64,000 nucleotides of DNA from Arthrobacter sp. YN (GCF_002224285.1 NZ_CP022436.1:1426001-1490000); one strand, 5' to 3'. Shown: positions 7,721 through 16,655, numbered from the stretch's first letter. Translations and numbers: made by a program. Notes: generated by a model from the sequence alone, not told the origin.

Positions 7721-9519
7721 TAGTACTTACGCTCCATCGGCTCGTAACGGGTGAAGATGACGGGCTTCGTCTCAAGACGGATGCCCGCGACGGATTCCGC
7801 CGAGGAGTCGACGGTGACGGAAGTATCCAGGTAGGCCATGGAGTGCTTCATGAACTTCTCGTCATTGCGGTCCGGGAAGTCTTCGCGGTAGTGGCCACCG
7901 CGGGACTCTTCGCGGTGCAGTGCACCAACAGTCATGACCTTGGCCATGTCCAGGAGGAAGCCCAGTTCCACGGCTTCCAGGAGGTCCAGGTTGAAGCGCT
8001 TGCCCTTGTCCTGAACGGTGACGTGCTTGTACCGCTCCTCGAAGGAAGCGATGTCGCGAAGGACCTGTTCCAGGGATTCCTTGGTACGGAACACCTGCAT
8101 GTTGGCGTCCATGGTGTCCTGCAGTTCTTTGCGGATCTGCGCAACACGCTCTGTGCCGTTGCCGGTGAGCAGGCCGTCCAGGATGCCGCGGGTCATTGCC
8201 TCGGGGTCCTCGGGCAGCTCGACGTAGTCGGCCGTCTTGGAGTACTCCGCAGCAGCGATGCCTGCACGCTTGCCGAACACGTTGATGTCCAGGAGGGAGT
8301 TGGTGCCGAGGCGGTTGGAGCCGTGCACGGACACACACGCAACTTCACCGGCTGCGTAAAGGCCCGGGACGATCGTGTCGTTGTCCTGGAGCACTTCAGT
8401 GGTGATGTTGGTGGGGATGCCACCCATGGCGTAGTGCGCCGTGGGGAACACGGGAACCGGATCGGTGAACGGTTCCACACCAAGGTAGGTGCGGGCGAAC
8501 TCCGTGATATCCGGAAGCTTGGCTTCGATGTGAGCCGGCTCCAGGTGGGTCAGGTCCAAGAGGACGTAGTCCTTGTTGGGACCACAACCGCGGCCTTCAC
8601 GCACTTCGTTCGCCATGGCACGGGCCACGATGTCACGGGGTGCGAGGTCCTTGATGGTGGGGGCGTAGCGCTCCATGAAGCGCTCACCTTCCGAGTTACG
8701 CAGGATGGCACCTTCACCACGTGCACCCTCGGTGAGGAGGATGCCCAGGCCGGCGAGGCCGGTCGGGTGGAACTGGAAGAACTCCATGTCTTCCAGGGGG
8801 ATGCCACGGCGGAAAGCGATGCCCATGCCGTCACCCGTGAGGGTGTGGGCGTTGGACGTGGTCTTGAAGACCTTGCCGGCGCCGCCTGAAGCGAACACTA
8901 CGGACTTGGCCTGGAAGACGTGAAGTTCGCCGGAAGCGAGGTCGTAGGAGACCACGCCGGCAACGCGCTTCTGCTTGTACGGGGTACCGTCTTCGCGCAC
9001 TGCGTCTTCTTCGACGATCAGCAGGTCCAGAACGTAGTACTCGTTGTAGAACTCAACGTTGTGCTTGACGCAGTTTTGGTACAGCGTCTGCAGGATCATG
9101 TGGCCCGTACGGTCGGCTGCATAGCAAGCACGGCGGACAGGAGCCTTGCCGTGGTCACGGGTGTGGCCACCGAAACGGCGCTGGTCAATGCGGCCTTCGG
9201 GCGTGCGGTTGAACGGCAGGCCCATCTTTTCCAGGTCCAGCACGGCGTCAATGGCTTCCTTCGCCATGACCTCGGCTGCGTCCTGGTCAACCAGGTAGTC
9301 GCCACCCTTGATGGTGTCAAAGGTGTGCCATTCCCAGTTGTCTTCTTCGACGTTGGCCAGTGCTGCACACATTCCACCCTGGGCTGCACCGGTGTGCGAA
9401 CGGGTGGGGTAGAGCTTGGTCAGTACCGCTGTGCGTGCGCGCTGACCGGACTCGATCGCGGCGCGCATGCCGGCGCCACCTGCACCGACAATAACGACGT
9501 CGTACTTATGGACCTGCAT
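7720..9519 (-). CDS. sdhA: Succinate dehydrogenase flavoprotein subunit
   Basis: 599 residues from ATG 9519, preceded by a GAAAGAGAGAG purine tract; an in-frame TTG 21 bases upstream is less likely. The FAD dinucleotide fold ([15 protein letters not shown]), the covalent-flavin histidine region [10 protein letters not shown], and the substrate-binding loops [10 protein letters not shown] and HYAMGGIPT are all present, and the length matches the family. It oxidises succinate to fumarate in the TCA cycle at the inner face of the membrane. The gene sits between sdhD, 97 bases upstream, and sdhB, one base overlapping. Confidence 0.97.
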   Translation of the reverse strand: MQVHKYDVVIVGAGGAGMRAAIESGQRARTAVLTKLYPTRSHTGAAQGGMCAALANVEEDNWEWHTFDTIKGGDYLVDQDAAEVMAKEAIDAVLDLEKMGLPFNRTPEGRIDQRRFGGHTRDHGKAPVRRACYAADRTGHMILQTLYQNCVKHNVEFYNEYYVLDLLIVEEDAVREDGTPYKQKRVAGVVSYDLASGELHVFQAKSVVFASGGAGKVFKTTSNAHTLTGDGMGIAFRRGIPLEDMEFFQFHPTGLAGLGILLTEGARGEGAILRNSEGERFMERYAPTIKDLAPRDIVARAMANEVREGRGCGPNKDYVLLDLTHLEPAHIEAKLPDITEFARTYLGVEPFTDPVPVFPTAHYAMGGIPTNITTEVLQDNDTIVPGLYAAGEVACVSVHGSNRLGTNSLLDINVFGKRAGIAAAEYSKTADYVELPEDPEAMTRGILDGLLTGNGTERVAQIRKELQDTMDANMQVFRTKESLEQVLRDIASFEERYKHVTVQDKGKRFNLDLLEAVELGFLLDMAKVMTVGALHREESRGGHYREDFPDRNDEKFMKHSMAYLDTSVTVDSSAESVAGIRLETKPVIFTRYEPMERKY

Positions 9520-9616
9520 ACCAGATGCTCTCTCTTTCAAAATTCAGATGGTCTGCGGAGGCTGCTCCGCTACGTCAGGCGAACCGGTTCACTCCTCAGA
9601 GCCACCGGAAACGCTG

Positions 9617-10093
9617 CTACGGGGCCGGGCAGAATCCGCCAGGAAGCTGAACGCCGTCAACAACAGGGCACGGGTTGAAGGTGAAGATCACCAGCGTGCC
9701 CAGAATGATGATGACCAGGGTGGCCGCGTAGAGGACCATCTTGAGCCAGAAGCGCGTGGAATCCTTCTCGGCGTAGTCGTTGATGATGGTGCGGACGCCG
9801 TTGGTTCCGTGCAGCATGGCAAGCCATAGCATGGCGAGGTCCCAGAACTGCCAGAACGGGTCTGCCCACTTGCCGGCAACAAAGCCGAAGTCGATCGCGT
9901 GGATGCCTTCGCCTACCAGCAGGTTCACGAAGAGGTGGCCGAAGATCAGCACCACCAGGACGATGCCGGAGAGACGCATGAAGAGCCAGGCGATCATCTC
10001 GAAGTTGCCGCGGCTGGAGCCGGTGCGGTTGTACTGCGGGGCGATCTTGCCGGAGCCGATTTTTCCGCTGCGCGGGGATTCGATGGTTGTCAT
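9617..10093 (-). CDS. sdhD: Succinate dehydrogenase membrane anchor subunit
   Basis: 158 residues with a hydrophilic N-terminus (about 30 residues) and three hydrophobic helices, starting with AWLFMRLSGIVLVVLIFGHLF and including a haem/quinone-type histidine in MLHGTNGVR. The C-terminal end contains two cysteines (NPCPVVD, GGFCPAP), which is unusual for this subunit but common to no motif I recognise. With SdhC it anchors the SdhAB dimer to the membrane and binds quinone. It follows sdhC by only three bases. Confidence 0.92.
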   Translation of the reverse strand: MTTIESPRSGKIGSGKIAPQYNRTGSSRGNFEMIAWLFMRLSGIVLVVLIFGHLFVNLLVGEGIHAIDFGFVAGKWADPFWQFWDLAMLWLAMLHGTNGVRTIINDYAEKDSTRFWLKMVLYAATLVIIILGTLVIFTFNPCPVVDGVQLPGGFCPAP

Positions 10094-10096
10094 GGC

Positions 10097-10477
10097 TTAG
10101 TGGCCTCCCAGCGCGAGGGAAAGGTGGCGGATGGCGAAGCCGGCGAACGTGACCAGCCACAGCGCAAGCACGATCCACAGCATCTGGCGCTGGTACTTTG
10201 CGCCCTTCTTCCAGAAGTCGATGGCAATCACGCGCAGGCCGTTGAAGGCGTGGAAAATGATCGCAGCGACCAGGCCCGTTTCCCCCAGGGCCATGAGGGG
10301 GTTCTTGTAAGCACCAATGACGGCCGTGTAGGCCTCAGGGGACACGCGCACCAATGAGGTGTCCAACACATGGACCAACAAGAAGAAAAAGATCACTACA
10401 CCGGTAATACGATGTCCAACCCAGGACCACATGCCTTCACGGCCGCGGTACAAGGTGCCAGCTGGTTTTGTCGGCAC
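10097..10477 (-). CDS. sdhC: Succinate dehydrogenase cytochrome b556 subunit
   Basis: 126 residues from GTG 10477, with GGAAGG eight bases upstream. The family motif GMWSWVGHRITGVV with the conserved S-x-x-H-R-I-T-G is followed by three transmembrane helices, with an axial haem-ligand candidate in IIFHAFNGLR. It is the first gene of the sdhCDAB operon. The 252-base upstream gap holds the promoter region. Confidence 0.95.
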   Translation of the reverse strand: MPTKPAGTLYRGREGMWSWVGHRITGVVIFFFLLVHVLDTSLVRVSPEAYTAVIGAYKNPLMALGETGLVAAIIFHAFNGLRVIAIDFWKKGAKYQRQMLWIVLALWLVTFAGFAIRHLSLALGGH

Positions 10478-10729
10478 TGATTAAACCTTCCTGCAACACA
10501 GCGGCGCTGGCATGGGATCCACGCGGGGGAACGCCTGCTGCGAGAGCACTCGTAGCTCACGCCTAAATCTAGGCTTCGCTCACAGCATATTCAATTTAGG
10601 ACGGGCTTCTCTCCTTGTTAATTCCATGTTTCCTGCCAGTATTCAGGCGATTTTGCCCAGTCCCTGAGACGAACGCCACATGCGTGGCGTACTGCAGGGC
10701 TTCGCGCTTGCGTCGGATAAAGTGTTGCG
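10478..10729. other. Divergent intergenic region between sdhC and manC
   Basis: No credible gene. It contains the short palindrome GCCTAAATCTAGGC (10561-10574), a possible operator upstream of sdhC, an AT-rich patch (TATTCAATTTAG at 10588-10599) likely belonging to the sdh promoter, and a minus-strand TATGCT at 10584-10589. At the right end lies the -10 element of manC. Confidence 0.5.
10718..10723 (+). promoter_or_regulatory. -10 element of a probably leaderless manC mRNA
   Basis: TAAAGT at 10718-10723 ends exactly six bases before the GTG start at 10730. No ribosome-binding site is present between them, so transcription should begin at or next to the start codon. The same geometry recurs at several other genes in this window. 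Confidence 0.55.
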
Positions 10730-11863
10730 GTGAGTACAGAAGACGCGAAATACCCGGAATCGCCCATGAACCGCTTCCATGCGGTTATTCCGGCCGGCGG
10801 TGTGGGGACCCGGTTGTGGCCGCTCTCGCGGGCCGCTGCGCCCAAGTTCCTCCACGACCTGACCGGTTCCGGCAGTACGTTGTTGAGGGCCACCTATGAC
10901 CGCCTGGAGCCACTGGCCGGCGAGCGGGTGCTCGTCGTTACAGGCGAGGCACACCGTGCCGCTGTTTGCCGCCAGCTCCCTGAAATCGGGGACGACGAAC
11001 TGGTGCTCGAGAGCGAGCCCAAGGACTCCGGTGCTGCGATTGGACTGGCTGCCGCCATTCTGTACCGCCGCGACCCGGACACCATCATGGGCTCCTTCGC
11101 CGCGGACCAGGTCATCAGCCCGGACCATCTTTTCCAGGAAACGGTGCGCGAGGCCATCTACACAGCCGCCACGGGCAAGATCGTCACCATCGGCATCAAG
11201 CCCACGCACCCCTCCACCGGCTTTGGCTACATCCGATCCGGCGTTGCCCTCCACGTGGAAGGCGCACCGAATGCGCTGGCGGTGGCTGAGTTCGTGGAGA
11301 AGCCCAGCCAAGAAGTCGCCAACAAGTATGTAGAAGCAGGGGACTACGTCTGGAACGCGGGCATGTTCGTTGCTCCCGTGGCGCTCATGCTCAAGCACCT
11401 TGAAGCGAACCAGCCTGAATTGTTCAAGGGCCTCCAGGAAATTGCAGAGGCCTGGGACACTCCACAGCGCGGCGAAGTCACCGCGCGGGTATGGCCCACG
11501 TTGCCCAAGATTGCGATCGACTACGCCGTGGCCGAGCCCGCAGCGGCAGCCGGCGATGTCGCCGTCGTGCCTGGCACCTTCCGGTGGGACGACGTTGGCG
11601 ACTTCGCCGCGATCGGCCGCCTCAACAATGCCGGCGATGTGGACGAAGTGACCGTGCTTGGTGAAGGCGCCCGCGTGTTCGCGGAGAATGCCAGCGGCGT
11701 GGTGGTCTCCGATACCAAGCGCGTCATCGCCCTGATCGGTATCAAGGACGTAGTCATCGTGGACACCCCGGACGCACTCCTTGTCACCACCAAGGAGCAC
11801 GCGCAACTGGTCAAGGGCACCGTTGACGCCCTTAAAGCCAGCGGCGATACGGACGTGCTGTAA
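10730..11863 (+). CDS. manC: Mannose-1-phosphate guanylyltransferase
   Basis: 377 residues from GTG 10730. It makes GDP-mannose from mannose-1-phosphate and GTP, the activated sugar for glycolipids, mannosylated proteins and polysaccharide. The nucleotidyltransferase signature AVIPAGGVGTRLWPLSR-x-x-x-PK is at residues 18-38, followed by GSFAADQVI (the Mg-binding D-H/Q site), FGYIRSG, FVEKP and WNAGMF. The length is that of a single-domain enzyme without the phosphomannose isomerase domain of the bifunctional form. It is expressed alone, from an apparently leaderless promoter, and followed by a hairpin terminator. Confidence 0.92.
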   Translation: MSTEDAKYPESPMNRFHAVIPAGGVGTRLWPLSRAAAPKFLHDLTGSGSTLLRATYDRLEPLAGERVLVVTGEAHRAAVCRQLPEIGDDELVLESEPKDSGAAIGLAAAILYRRDPDTIMGSFAADQVISPDHLFQETVREAIYTAATGKIVTIGIKPTHPSTGFGYIRSGVALHVEGAPNALAVAEFVEKPSQEVANKYVEAGDYVWNAGMFVAPVALMLKHLEANQPELFKGLQEIAEAWDTPQRGEVTARVWPTLPKIAIDYAVAEPAAAAGDVAVVPGTFRWDDVGDFAAIGRLNNAGDVDEVTVLGEGARVFAENASGVVVSDTKRVIALIGIKDVVIVDTPDALLVTTKEHAQLVKGTVDALKASGDTDVL

Positions 11864-11882
11864 CGCAGCTCCTTATACCGTG

Positions 11883-11935
11883 AGCCACCTCTTTGGTTGT
11901 CCTGCGTCTGAACGCAGCGTAACCAAGAGGTGGCT
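11883..11935 (+). terminator. Terminator of manC
   Basis: Arms AGCCACCTCTTTGGTT and AACCAAGAGGTGGCT with an inner CTGCGT/ACGCAG pair form a long stem followed by TTCGTTCTTT, 20 bases after the stop. Confidence 0.8.
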
Positions 11936-11961
11936 TTCGTTCTTTGCATGCCGCGGATGGC

Positions 11962-11967
11962 TAGAGT
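11962..11967 (+). promoter_or_regulatory. -10 element of a probably leaderless amidohydrolase mRNA
   Basis: TAGAGT (11962-11967) is separated from the GTG at 11974 by six bases and no ribosome-binding site is present. Confidence 0.55.
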
Positions 11968-11973
11968 TGTGAC

Positions 11974-13179
11974 GTGCGCAATTACACGACTGAAACCGAG
12001 CCCGCTCCCGTTGTGAGTCCTTGGGTTGATGAACTGCTGCCCGGACTCATCGAATTCCGGCGTGACCTCCATGCGCACCCCGAACTCTCCTTCAAGGAAT
12101 TCCGCACCACGGACAAGCTCGTGGAGCGGCTCGAAGCGGCAGGGCTGAAGCCGCGGCGCCTGGAGGAAACCGGGCTGACGGTCGATGTGGGCGAGGGCCC
12201 CATTGCCACCGCCCTTCGTGGCGACATCGACGCACTGCCGATCATCGAGGAAACCGGCCTGCCGTTCGCTTCGAAGAACCATGGCGTCACCCACGCTTGC
12301 GGGCACGACGTCCACACCACTGCCATGCTCGGCATTGCCTTGACGCTGCAGCGGATGCACAAAAACAATCCGCTGGGCGGCACGGTCCGGATCATCTTCC
12401 AGCCGGCCGAGGAAACCATGCCGGGTGGCGCGCTGTCCTGCATTGAGCAGGGAGTCCTGGAGGGCGTGCCGCGCATCCTGGCGCTGCATTGCGATCCCCG
12501 GATCAACGTGGGCCAGATCGGCACCCGCATCGGGGCGATCACCTCAGCCTCTGACACCATCAAGATTGAGCTTTCCGGCCGGGGCGGACACACATCCAGG
12601 CCACACCTGACCGAGGACCTCGTGTTTGCACTGGCCCAAATAGCGGTCAATGTCCCGGCCGTCCTTTCCCGCAGGGTTGACGTCCGCAGCGGCGTGTCCG
12701 TTGTCTGGGGCCAGATCTCCGCAGGCTCTGCACCCAACGCCATCCCCGGCTCCGGTTACATGGCCGGCACCATGCGTTGCCTTGACCGCGATGCCTGGCA
12801 CAGCGCAGGGGAGTTGCTGGACGACGTCGTCCGGCAGGTTGCCGCGCCGTACGGCGTGGACGTCCACCTGGAACACACCCGTGGCGTGCCGCCTGTGGTC
12901 AACTCCGAGCACGAGACCGCCCTCATCGAAGCTTCCGCCCGCGCGGAGCTGGGTGAAAACGCAGTGGTCCTCACTCCGCAGTCCATGGGTGGCGAGGACT
13001 TCGCCTGGTTCCTGGCAGACCTCCCCGGTGCCATGATGCGCTTGGGTACGCACACGCCCGGCGGCGAAGAATACGATCTCCACCGTGGTGACTTCATCGT
13101 GGACGAGCGTGCCCTCGGCTACGCCATCCGCGTCCTGACCGCAGCGGCGCTCCGGACCATCCGCGACCTCGAGCAGTAA
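11974..13179 (+). CDS. M20 family amidohydrolase/metallopeptidase
   Basis: 401 residues from GTG 11974. It has the dinuclear-metal signature of the M20D (IAA-amino-acid hydrolase/hippurate hydrolase) family: FRRDLHAHPELSFKEF near residue 30, LRGDIDALPI, HACGHDVHTTAMLG with the Cys/His metal ligands, and FQPAEETMPGG with the Glu-Glu pair. The dimerisation domain follows (GGRGGHTSRPH) and the late metal histidine is supplied by DLHRGDFIV. The reaction is hydrolysis of an N-acyl or amide bond of an amino-acid conjugate. There is no signal peptide, so it is cytoplasmic. Exact substrate is not determined by the sequence. Confidence 0.88.
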   Translation: MRNYTTETEPAPVVSPWVDELLPGLIEFRRDLHAHPELSFKEFRTTDKLVERLEAAGLKPRRLEETGLTVDVGEGPIATALRGDIDALPIIEETGLPFASKNHGVTHACGHDVHTTAMLGIALTLQRMHKNNPLGGTVRIIFQPAEETMPGGALSCIEQGVLEGVPRILALHCDPRINVGQIGTRIGAITSASDTIKIELSGRGGHTSRPHLTEDLVFALAQIAVNVPAVLSRRVDVRSGVSVVWGQISAGSAPNAIPGSGYMAGTMRCLDRDAWHSAGELLDDVVRQVAAPYGVDVHLEHTRGVPPVVNSEHETALIEASARAELGENAVVLTPQSMGGEDFAWFLADLPGAMMRLGTHTPGGEEYDLHRGDFIVDERALGYAIRVLTAAALRTIRDLEQ

Positions 13180-13183
13180 ACCC

Positions 13184-13239
13184 AACTGACTGGTATTAGT
13201 GGTTGTTCTGAGCCCTGGGAACAACCACTACTGCCAGTT
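13184..13239 (+). terminator. Hairpin after the amidohydrolase gene
   Basis: Arms AACTGACTGGTATTAGTGGTTGTT and AACAACCACTACTGCCAGTT pair with a few mismatches. It starts five bases after the stop and separates the gene from the ohrR promoter. No T tract. Confidence 0.65.
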
Positions 13240-13265
13240 ACTTGGGTATCGGCGACGCAGATGAG

Positions 13266-13294
13266 TTGTGCACAATTGAATTGTGCACTATCGT
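13266..13294 (+). promoter_or_regulatory. ohrR promoter with embedded OhrR operator
   Basis: The arms GTGCACAATT and AATTGTGCAC around a central G form a perfect 21-base palindrome (13268-13288). Its core ACAATT-x-AATTGT matches the known OhrR box of the MarR family. A -35 TTGTGC (13266-13271), a 17-base spacer and a -10 TATCGT (13289-13294) place the palindrome exactly across the spacer, so bound OhrR would occlude RNA polymerase. This predicts autoregulation and peroxide-induced expression of ohrR-ohr. Confidence 0.8.
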
Positions 13295-13301
13295 TTTATC
13301 C

Positions 13302-13736
13302 ATGAGTGATGCACCCCGCCTCCGCCACCAGGTCTGCTTTGCGCTGTATTCAGCGTCCAAAGCCGCGACGGCGGTCTACCGCCCCGTGCTGGAGGACCTT
13401 GGCCTGACATACCCGCAGTATCTGGTGATGCTGGTGCTGTGGGAGCAGGAGCCGCGGAGCGTTCGCGACCTCGGCGCCGAACTGGGCCTTGATTCAGGCA
13501 CGTTGTCGCCCCTCCTGAAGCGCCTGGAGGGCCTGGGGCTGGTGGAACGCCGCCGCTCCGCCGAGGACGAGCGCCGCGTGGACGTTGTACTGACCGACGC
13601 CGGGACCGCCTTGAGCGACCGTGCCCAGGCTGTGCCCCAGCGCCTCGCGGACGCCGCCGGACTTTCTGCCGGTGAGATCGAACAACTCCACGCCACCCTC
13701 GGCAAGCTCACGAAAGCCCTCAACGGCTCACTCTGA
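13302..13736 (+). CDS. ohrR: Organic-hydroperoxide-sensing MarR family repressor
   Basis: 144 residues from ATG 13302, seven bases after the -10, so the mRNA is probably leaderless. A longer reading frame from upstream would run through the operator and is rejected. The winged-helix core (YPQYLVMLVLWEQ, VRDLGAELGLDSGTLSPLLKRLE, RRRSAEDERRVDVVLTDAG) is that of MarR/OhrR proteins. The single N-terminal cysteine in RHQVCFALYSASKA matches the redox-sensing Cys of OhrR, with the conserved tyrosine beside it. Oxidation by organic peroxides releases the protein from DNA. The gene lies 70 bases before ohr, its expected target. Confidence 0.92.
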   Translation: MSDAPRLRHQVCFALYSASKAATAVYRPVLEDLGLTYPQYLVMLVLWEQEPRSVRDLGAELGLDSGTLSPLLKRLEGLGLVERRRSAEDERRVDVVLTDAGTALSDRAQAVPQRLADAAGLSAGEIEQLHATLGKLTKALNGSL

Positions 13737-13806
13737 GAACAGCTCACTCGCAACCAACTCCCGGAAAATCCCGAGACGTCCATTCCCGAAGAGAAACGGA
13801 AACACC

Positions 13807-14238
13807 ATGAAGACTCTCTACACTGCCGAGGCACTGGCCTCCGGCGAAGGTCGCGACGGCAACGCCCGCACCAATGACGGCAAACTGGATGTAGCACTCG
13901 CCAGCCCCGTGGAACTCGGTGGCAACGGTGAAGGCACCAACCCGGAGCAGCTTTTCGCCGCCGGCTACGCAGCCTGCTTCCACTCCGCGCTGCGCCTGGT
14001 GGGCCGCAAGGAACGCGTTGACCTCAGTGATTCCGCAGTTGCCGCCAAGATCCACTTCGGTGCATTGACTGACAGCGAAGGCTACGGCCTGGCTGCCGAG
14101 CTCGAGATCGCACTGCCTGCCCTGGACCGCACCACCGCTGAAGAGCTGATGACCAGGGCGCACCAGATCTGCCCTTACTCCAACGCAACCCGCGGCAACA
14201 TGGCCGTAGACCTCAAGCTCGTGGAGTTCGCAGCATGA
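13807..14238 (+). CDS. ohr: Organic hydroperoxide resistance protein
   Basis: 143 residues from ATG 13807. Ohr is a thiol-dependent peroxidase of the Ohr/OsmC fold that reduces fatty-acid and other organic hydroperoxides. The two catalytic cysteines are visible in AACFHSAL (near residue 60) and ICPYSNATRGN (near residue 125), together with the conserved arginine region and the N-terminal motif NARTNDGKLDVALASP. The length is typical. The last four bases (ATGA) are shared with the following oxidoreductase gene, so translation is coupled. Confidence 0.95.
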   Translation: MKTLYTAEALASGEGRDGNARTNDGKLDVALASPVELGGNGEGTNPEQLFAAGYAACFHSALRLVGRKERVDLSDSAVAAKIHFGALTDSEGYGLAAELEIALPALDRTTAEELMTRAHQICPYSNATRGNMAVDLKLVEFAA

Positions 14239-15248
14239 GCGCCGCCGCTACCGAAACCCGCGAAATCCAGCTTGCCTCCCGCCCTGTGGGCCGTCCGGCT
14301 CCGGAGAATTTCCGGCTCGCAACAGCGCAACTCCCCGAGCTCGCCGAGGGACAGCTCCTGGTGAAGAACCAGTTCATGTCCGTGGACCCCTACATGCGCG
14401 GCCGCATGAACGACGTCAAGTCCTACTCGGCGCCGTTCCGCCTCGATGCAGCGCTCGACGGCGGTGCGGTAGGTGAGGTCATCGCGTCCCGGTCCGACGC
14501 GCACAAGGTGGGTGACGTCGTCGTGCATCAACTCGGCTGGCGTGAGCACGCCGTAGTGGACGCCGCGGCAACCACTCCGGTTCCGTCGGGACTGGCCCCT
14601 ACCTCCGCGTTCCTTGGCGCCCTGGGCATGACCGGCCTGACTGCCTATGCCGGACTGCTCAAGGTGGCAGAGTTCAAGGAAGACGACGTAGTGTTCGTCT
14701 CCGGCGCGGCAGGTGCGGTGGGCTCGATGGTGGGCCAGATCGCCAAGGCCATGGGCGCGTCCAAGGTCATCGGCAGTGCAGGATCGCCGGAGAAGGTAGC
14801 CCGGCTGCTGGAACTTGGTTTTGATGCTGCCTTCAACTACAACGATGCCCCTGTGCTGGAGCAGTTGAAGGAAGCCGCGGGGGAGCGTGGCATCGATGTG
14901 TACTTCGACAACGTCGGAGGGGAACACCTGGAAGCTGCTTTGGCTACCCTCACCGTTGGTGGCCGGGTTGCCATGTGCGGTGCCATCGCACAGTACAACT
15001 CCACCGAGCCCCCGGTGGCGCCCAGGAACCTGGCCGTGGCGATCGGCAAACAGCTGACCATGCGCGGATTCCTGGTGGGCGGACAGCGACAGCACGCCGC
15101 TGAATTCGCGCAGAAGATGGCCGGCTGGCTCGCCGACGGCAGCGTCAGCTATGACGAAACGATCGTTGACGGCCTGGAGAATGCACCGCAGGCCTTCATC
15201 GACCTTCTGGACGGCGCCAACACGGGAAAGATGTTGGTACGCCTCTAA
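14235..15248 (+). CDS. Zinc-independent NADP-dependent alkenal/one oxidoreductase (MDR superfamily)
   Basis: 337 residues. It belongs to the leukotriene B4 dehydrogenase/CurA-like branch of the medium-chain dehydrogenase superfamily. Evidence is MSVDPYMRGRMND near residue 50, ALGMTGLTAYAGL, and the nucleotide-binding motif VSGAAGAVGSMVGQIAK in the middle; YFDNVGGEHLEA follows. There are no zinc-ligand cysteines. These enzymes reduce the double bond of alkenals and related enones, which arise from lipid peroxidation, so its four-base overlap with ohr makes functional sense: Ohr removes the peroxide and this enzyme removes the reactive carbonyl. This link is inferred from context. Confidence 0.9.
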   Translation: MSAAATETREIQLASRPVGRPAPENFRLATAQLPELAEGQLLVKNQFMSVDPYMRGRMNDVKSYSAPFRLDAALDGGAVGEVIASRSDAHKVGDVVVHQLGWREHAVVDAAATTPVPSGLAPTSAFLGALGMTGLTAYAGLLKVAEFKEDDVVFVSGAAGAVGSMVGQIAKAMGASKVIGSAGSPEKVARLLELGFDAAFNYNDAPVLEQLKEAAGERGIDVYFDNVGGEHLEAALATLTVGGRVAMCGAIAQYNSTEPPVAPRNLAVAIGKQLTMRGFLVGGQRQHAAEFAQKMAGWLADGSVSYDETIVDGLENAPQAFIDLLDGANTGKMLVRL

Positions 15249-15493
15249 TCCACACGTGAATCGCGTGTGACTTGCGCACCCAGCTACTGCTTGGTAACAA
15301 AAGGTCAACAATCTGACCTGGAGTGATCAATTGTGGTAGCTGGGTGTGTTCCAGGCCACTAGTGTGGGTTTCATCAATGCGCTTCGGCGCAGCTGCGAGC
15401 ATCAGTGAAAACAGAATTTCTGCCTCAGGTATAGGAAACGGACACTCATTGACCATCCGTCGTAGCGCCAATCACTTTCTTCCTGGAGGAAAA

Positions 15494-16600
15494 TTGAAGA
15501 AACCACTGCGTGCCACCCTGAAGCGCGGTTCAATGGCCGGTGTTGCCACTGTCGGCGCAGCAGCGCTCCTGCTGACCGGCTGCGGACAGGCCCCCGACGC
15601 CGGATCCGGCGCCGCTACCAAGAGCGACTTCGTAGGATGCATCGTGTCCGACTCCGGCGGATTCGATGACCAGTCCTTCAACCAGTCCTCGTTCGAAGGC
15701 CTCAAGAAGGCCGAGACTGATTTGGGCATCACGGTGAAGTCGGCCGAATCGAAGGCCAACAGCGACTTCGAAACCAACCTCAACGGCATGATCTCCGCCG
15801 GCTGCAACCTTACGGTCACCGTTGGCTTCCTCCTGGGCGATGCCACCAAGGCCGCCGCCGAGAAGAACACCGACAAGCACTTCGCGATCGTCGACTACAC
15901 GTACGAGACTCCGATCGCCAACGTCAAGCCGATCGTCTATGACACGGCACAGGCGGCATACCTGGCCGGATACGCGGCTGCGGCTACCACCAAGACCGGC
16001 AAGGTGGGTACCTTCGGCGGCATCAAGATCCCCACGGTCACCATCTTCATGGACGGCTTCTACGACGGCGTCCAGGCCTACAACAAGGCCAAGAACAAGA
16101 CCGTCCAGGTTGTCGGCTGGGACAAGACCACCCAGGACGGTTCGTTCACGGGTGACTTCGAGAAGCAGGACACGGGCAAGCAGGTCACCATCAACCTGCT
16201 GGACCAGGGCGCGGACATCATCATGCCTGTCGCAGGACCTGTTGGTAAGGGTGCAGGCGCTGCGCTGAAGGAAGCCAAGGCGGCCGGCAAGGACGTCAAG
16301 CTCATTTGGGTTGACTCCGATGGCTACCTCACCGCTCCTGAGTACAAGGACCTCATGCTGACCTCCGTGGTCAAGCAGATGGGCGAAGCTGTTGAAGCCG
16401 TGGTGAAGGATGACACGGAAGGCAAGTTCAACAACGCAGCCTACGTCGGCACCTTGGAGAACGATGGCGTTGCCATCGCTCCGTTCCACGATCTTGACTC
16501 CGCTGTCACCGCTGAAACCAAGTCCGAGCTCGATGCCCTGAAGGCTGACATCGTCTCCGGCAAGCTGGTTGTCGAATCGGCAGCGAGCCCCAAGAAGTAA
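15494..16600 (+). CDS. BMP family nucleoside-binding lipoprotein of an ABC transporter
   Basis: 368 residues from TTG 15494, chosen because GGAGG lies four bases upstream and the chain then begins with a proper lipoprotein signal (KKPLRATLKRG, hydrophobic core, lipobox LLTGC). The mature protein has BMP/Med family signatures: CIVSDSGGFDDQSFNQSSFE, VGFLLGDATKAAAE, GTFGGIKIPTVTIFMDGF, and GVAIAPFHDL near the end. Members bind nucleosides such as guanosine, adenosine or cytidine. The downstream two-lobe ATPase and two permeases, then cytidine deaminase and thymidine phosphorylase, indicate a nucleoside uptake and salvage system. A strong terminator-like hairpin separates this gene from the ATPase, which would allow a higher level of the binding protein. 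Confidence 0.93.
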   Translation: MKKPLRATLKRGSMAGVATVGAAALLLTGCGQAPDAGSGAATKSDFVGCIVSDSGGFDDQSFNQSSFEGLKKAETDLGITVKSAESKANSDFETNLNGMISAGCNLTVTVGFLLGDATKAAAEKNTDKHFAIVDYTYETPIANVKPIVYDTAQAAYLAGYAAAATTKTGKVGTFGGIKIPTVTIFMDGFYDGVQAYNKAKNKTVQVVGWDKTTQDGSFTGDFEKQDTGKQVTINLLDQGADIIMPVAGPVGKGAGAALKEAKAAGKDVKLIWVDSDGYLTAPEYKDLMLTSVVKQMGEAVEAVVKDDTEGKFNNAAYVGTLENDGVAIAPFHDLDSAVTAETKSELDALKADIVSGKLVVESAASPKK

Positions 16601-16613
16601 ATCAATTCCTGGA

Positions 16614-16655
16614 CGCGCCGCCAGTACCGAGCCCCGGTACTGGCGGCGCGTTTTT
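16614..16655 (+). terminator. Terminator/attenuating hairpin between binding protein and ATPase genes
   Basis: The perfect arms CGCGCCGCCAGTACC and GGTACTGGCGGCGCG are followed by TTTTT, a canonical intrinsic terminator 13 bases after the stop. It probably lets only part of transcription continue into the transporter genes. Confidence 0.88.

Noticed and set aside
7672..8889. Long open reading frame on the strand opposite sdhA (about 405 codons)
   Set aside because: It is the mirror image of a strongly coding, GC-rich gene; no motif, no ribosome-binding site, and the sdhA frame is complete on the other strand.
10643..11806. Long open frame opposite manC
   Set aside because: Antisense shadow of a complete manC gene; composition reflects third-position GC of the real frame.
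15323..15493. 57-residue N-terminal extension of the BMP lipoprotein
   Set aside because: It would bury the signal peptide; the TTG at 15494 has GGAGG just upstream and gives a normal lipoprotein signal.
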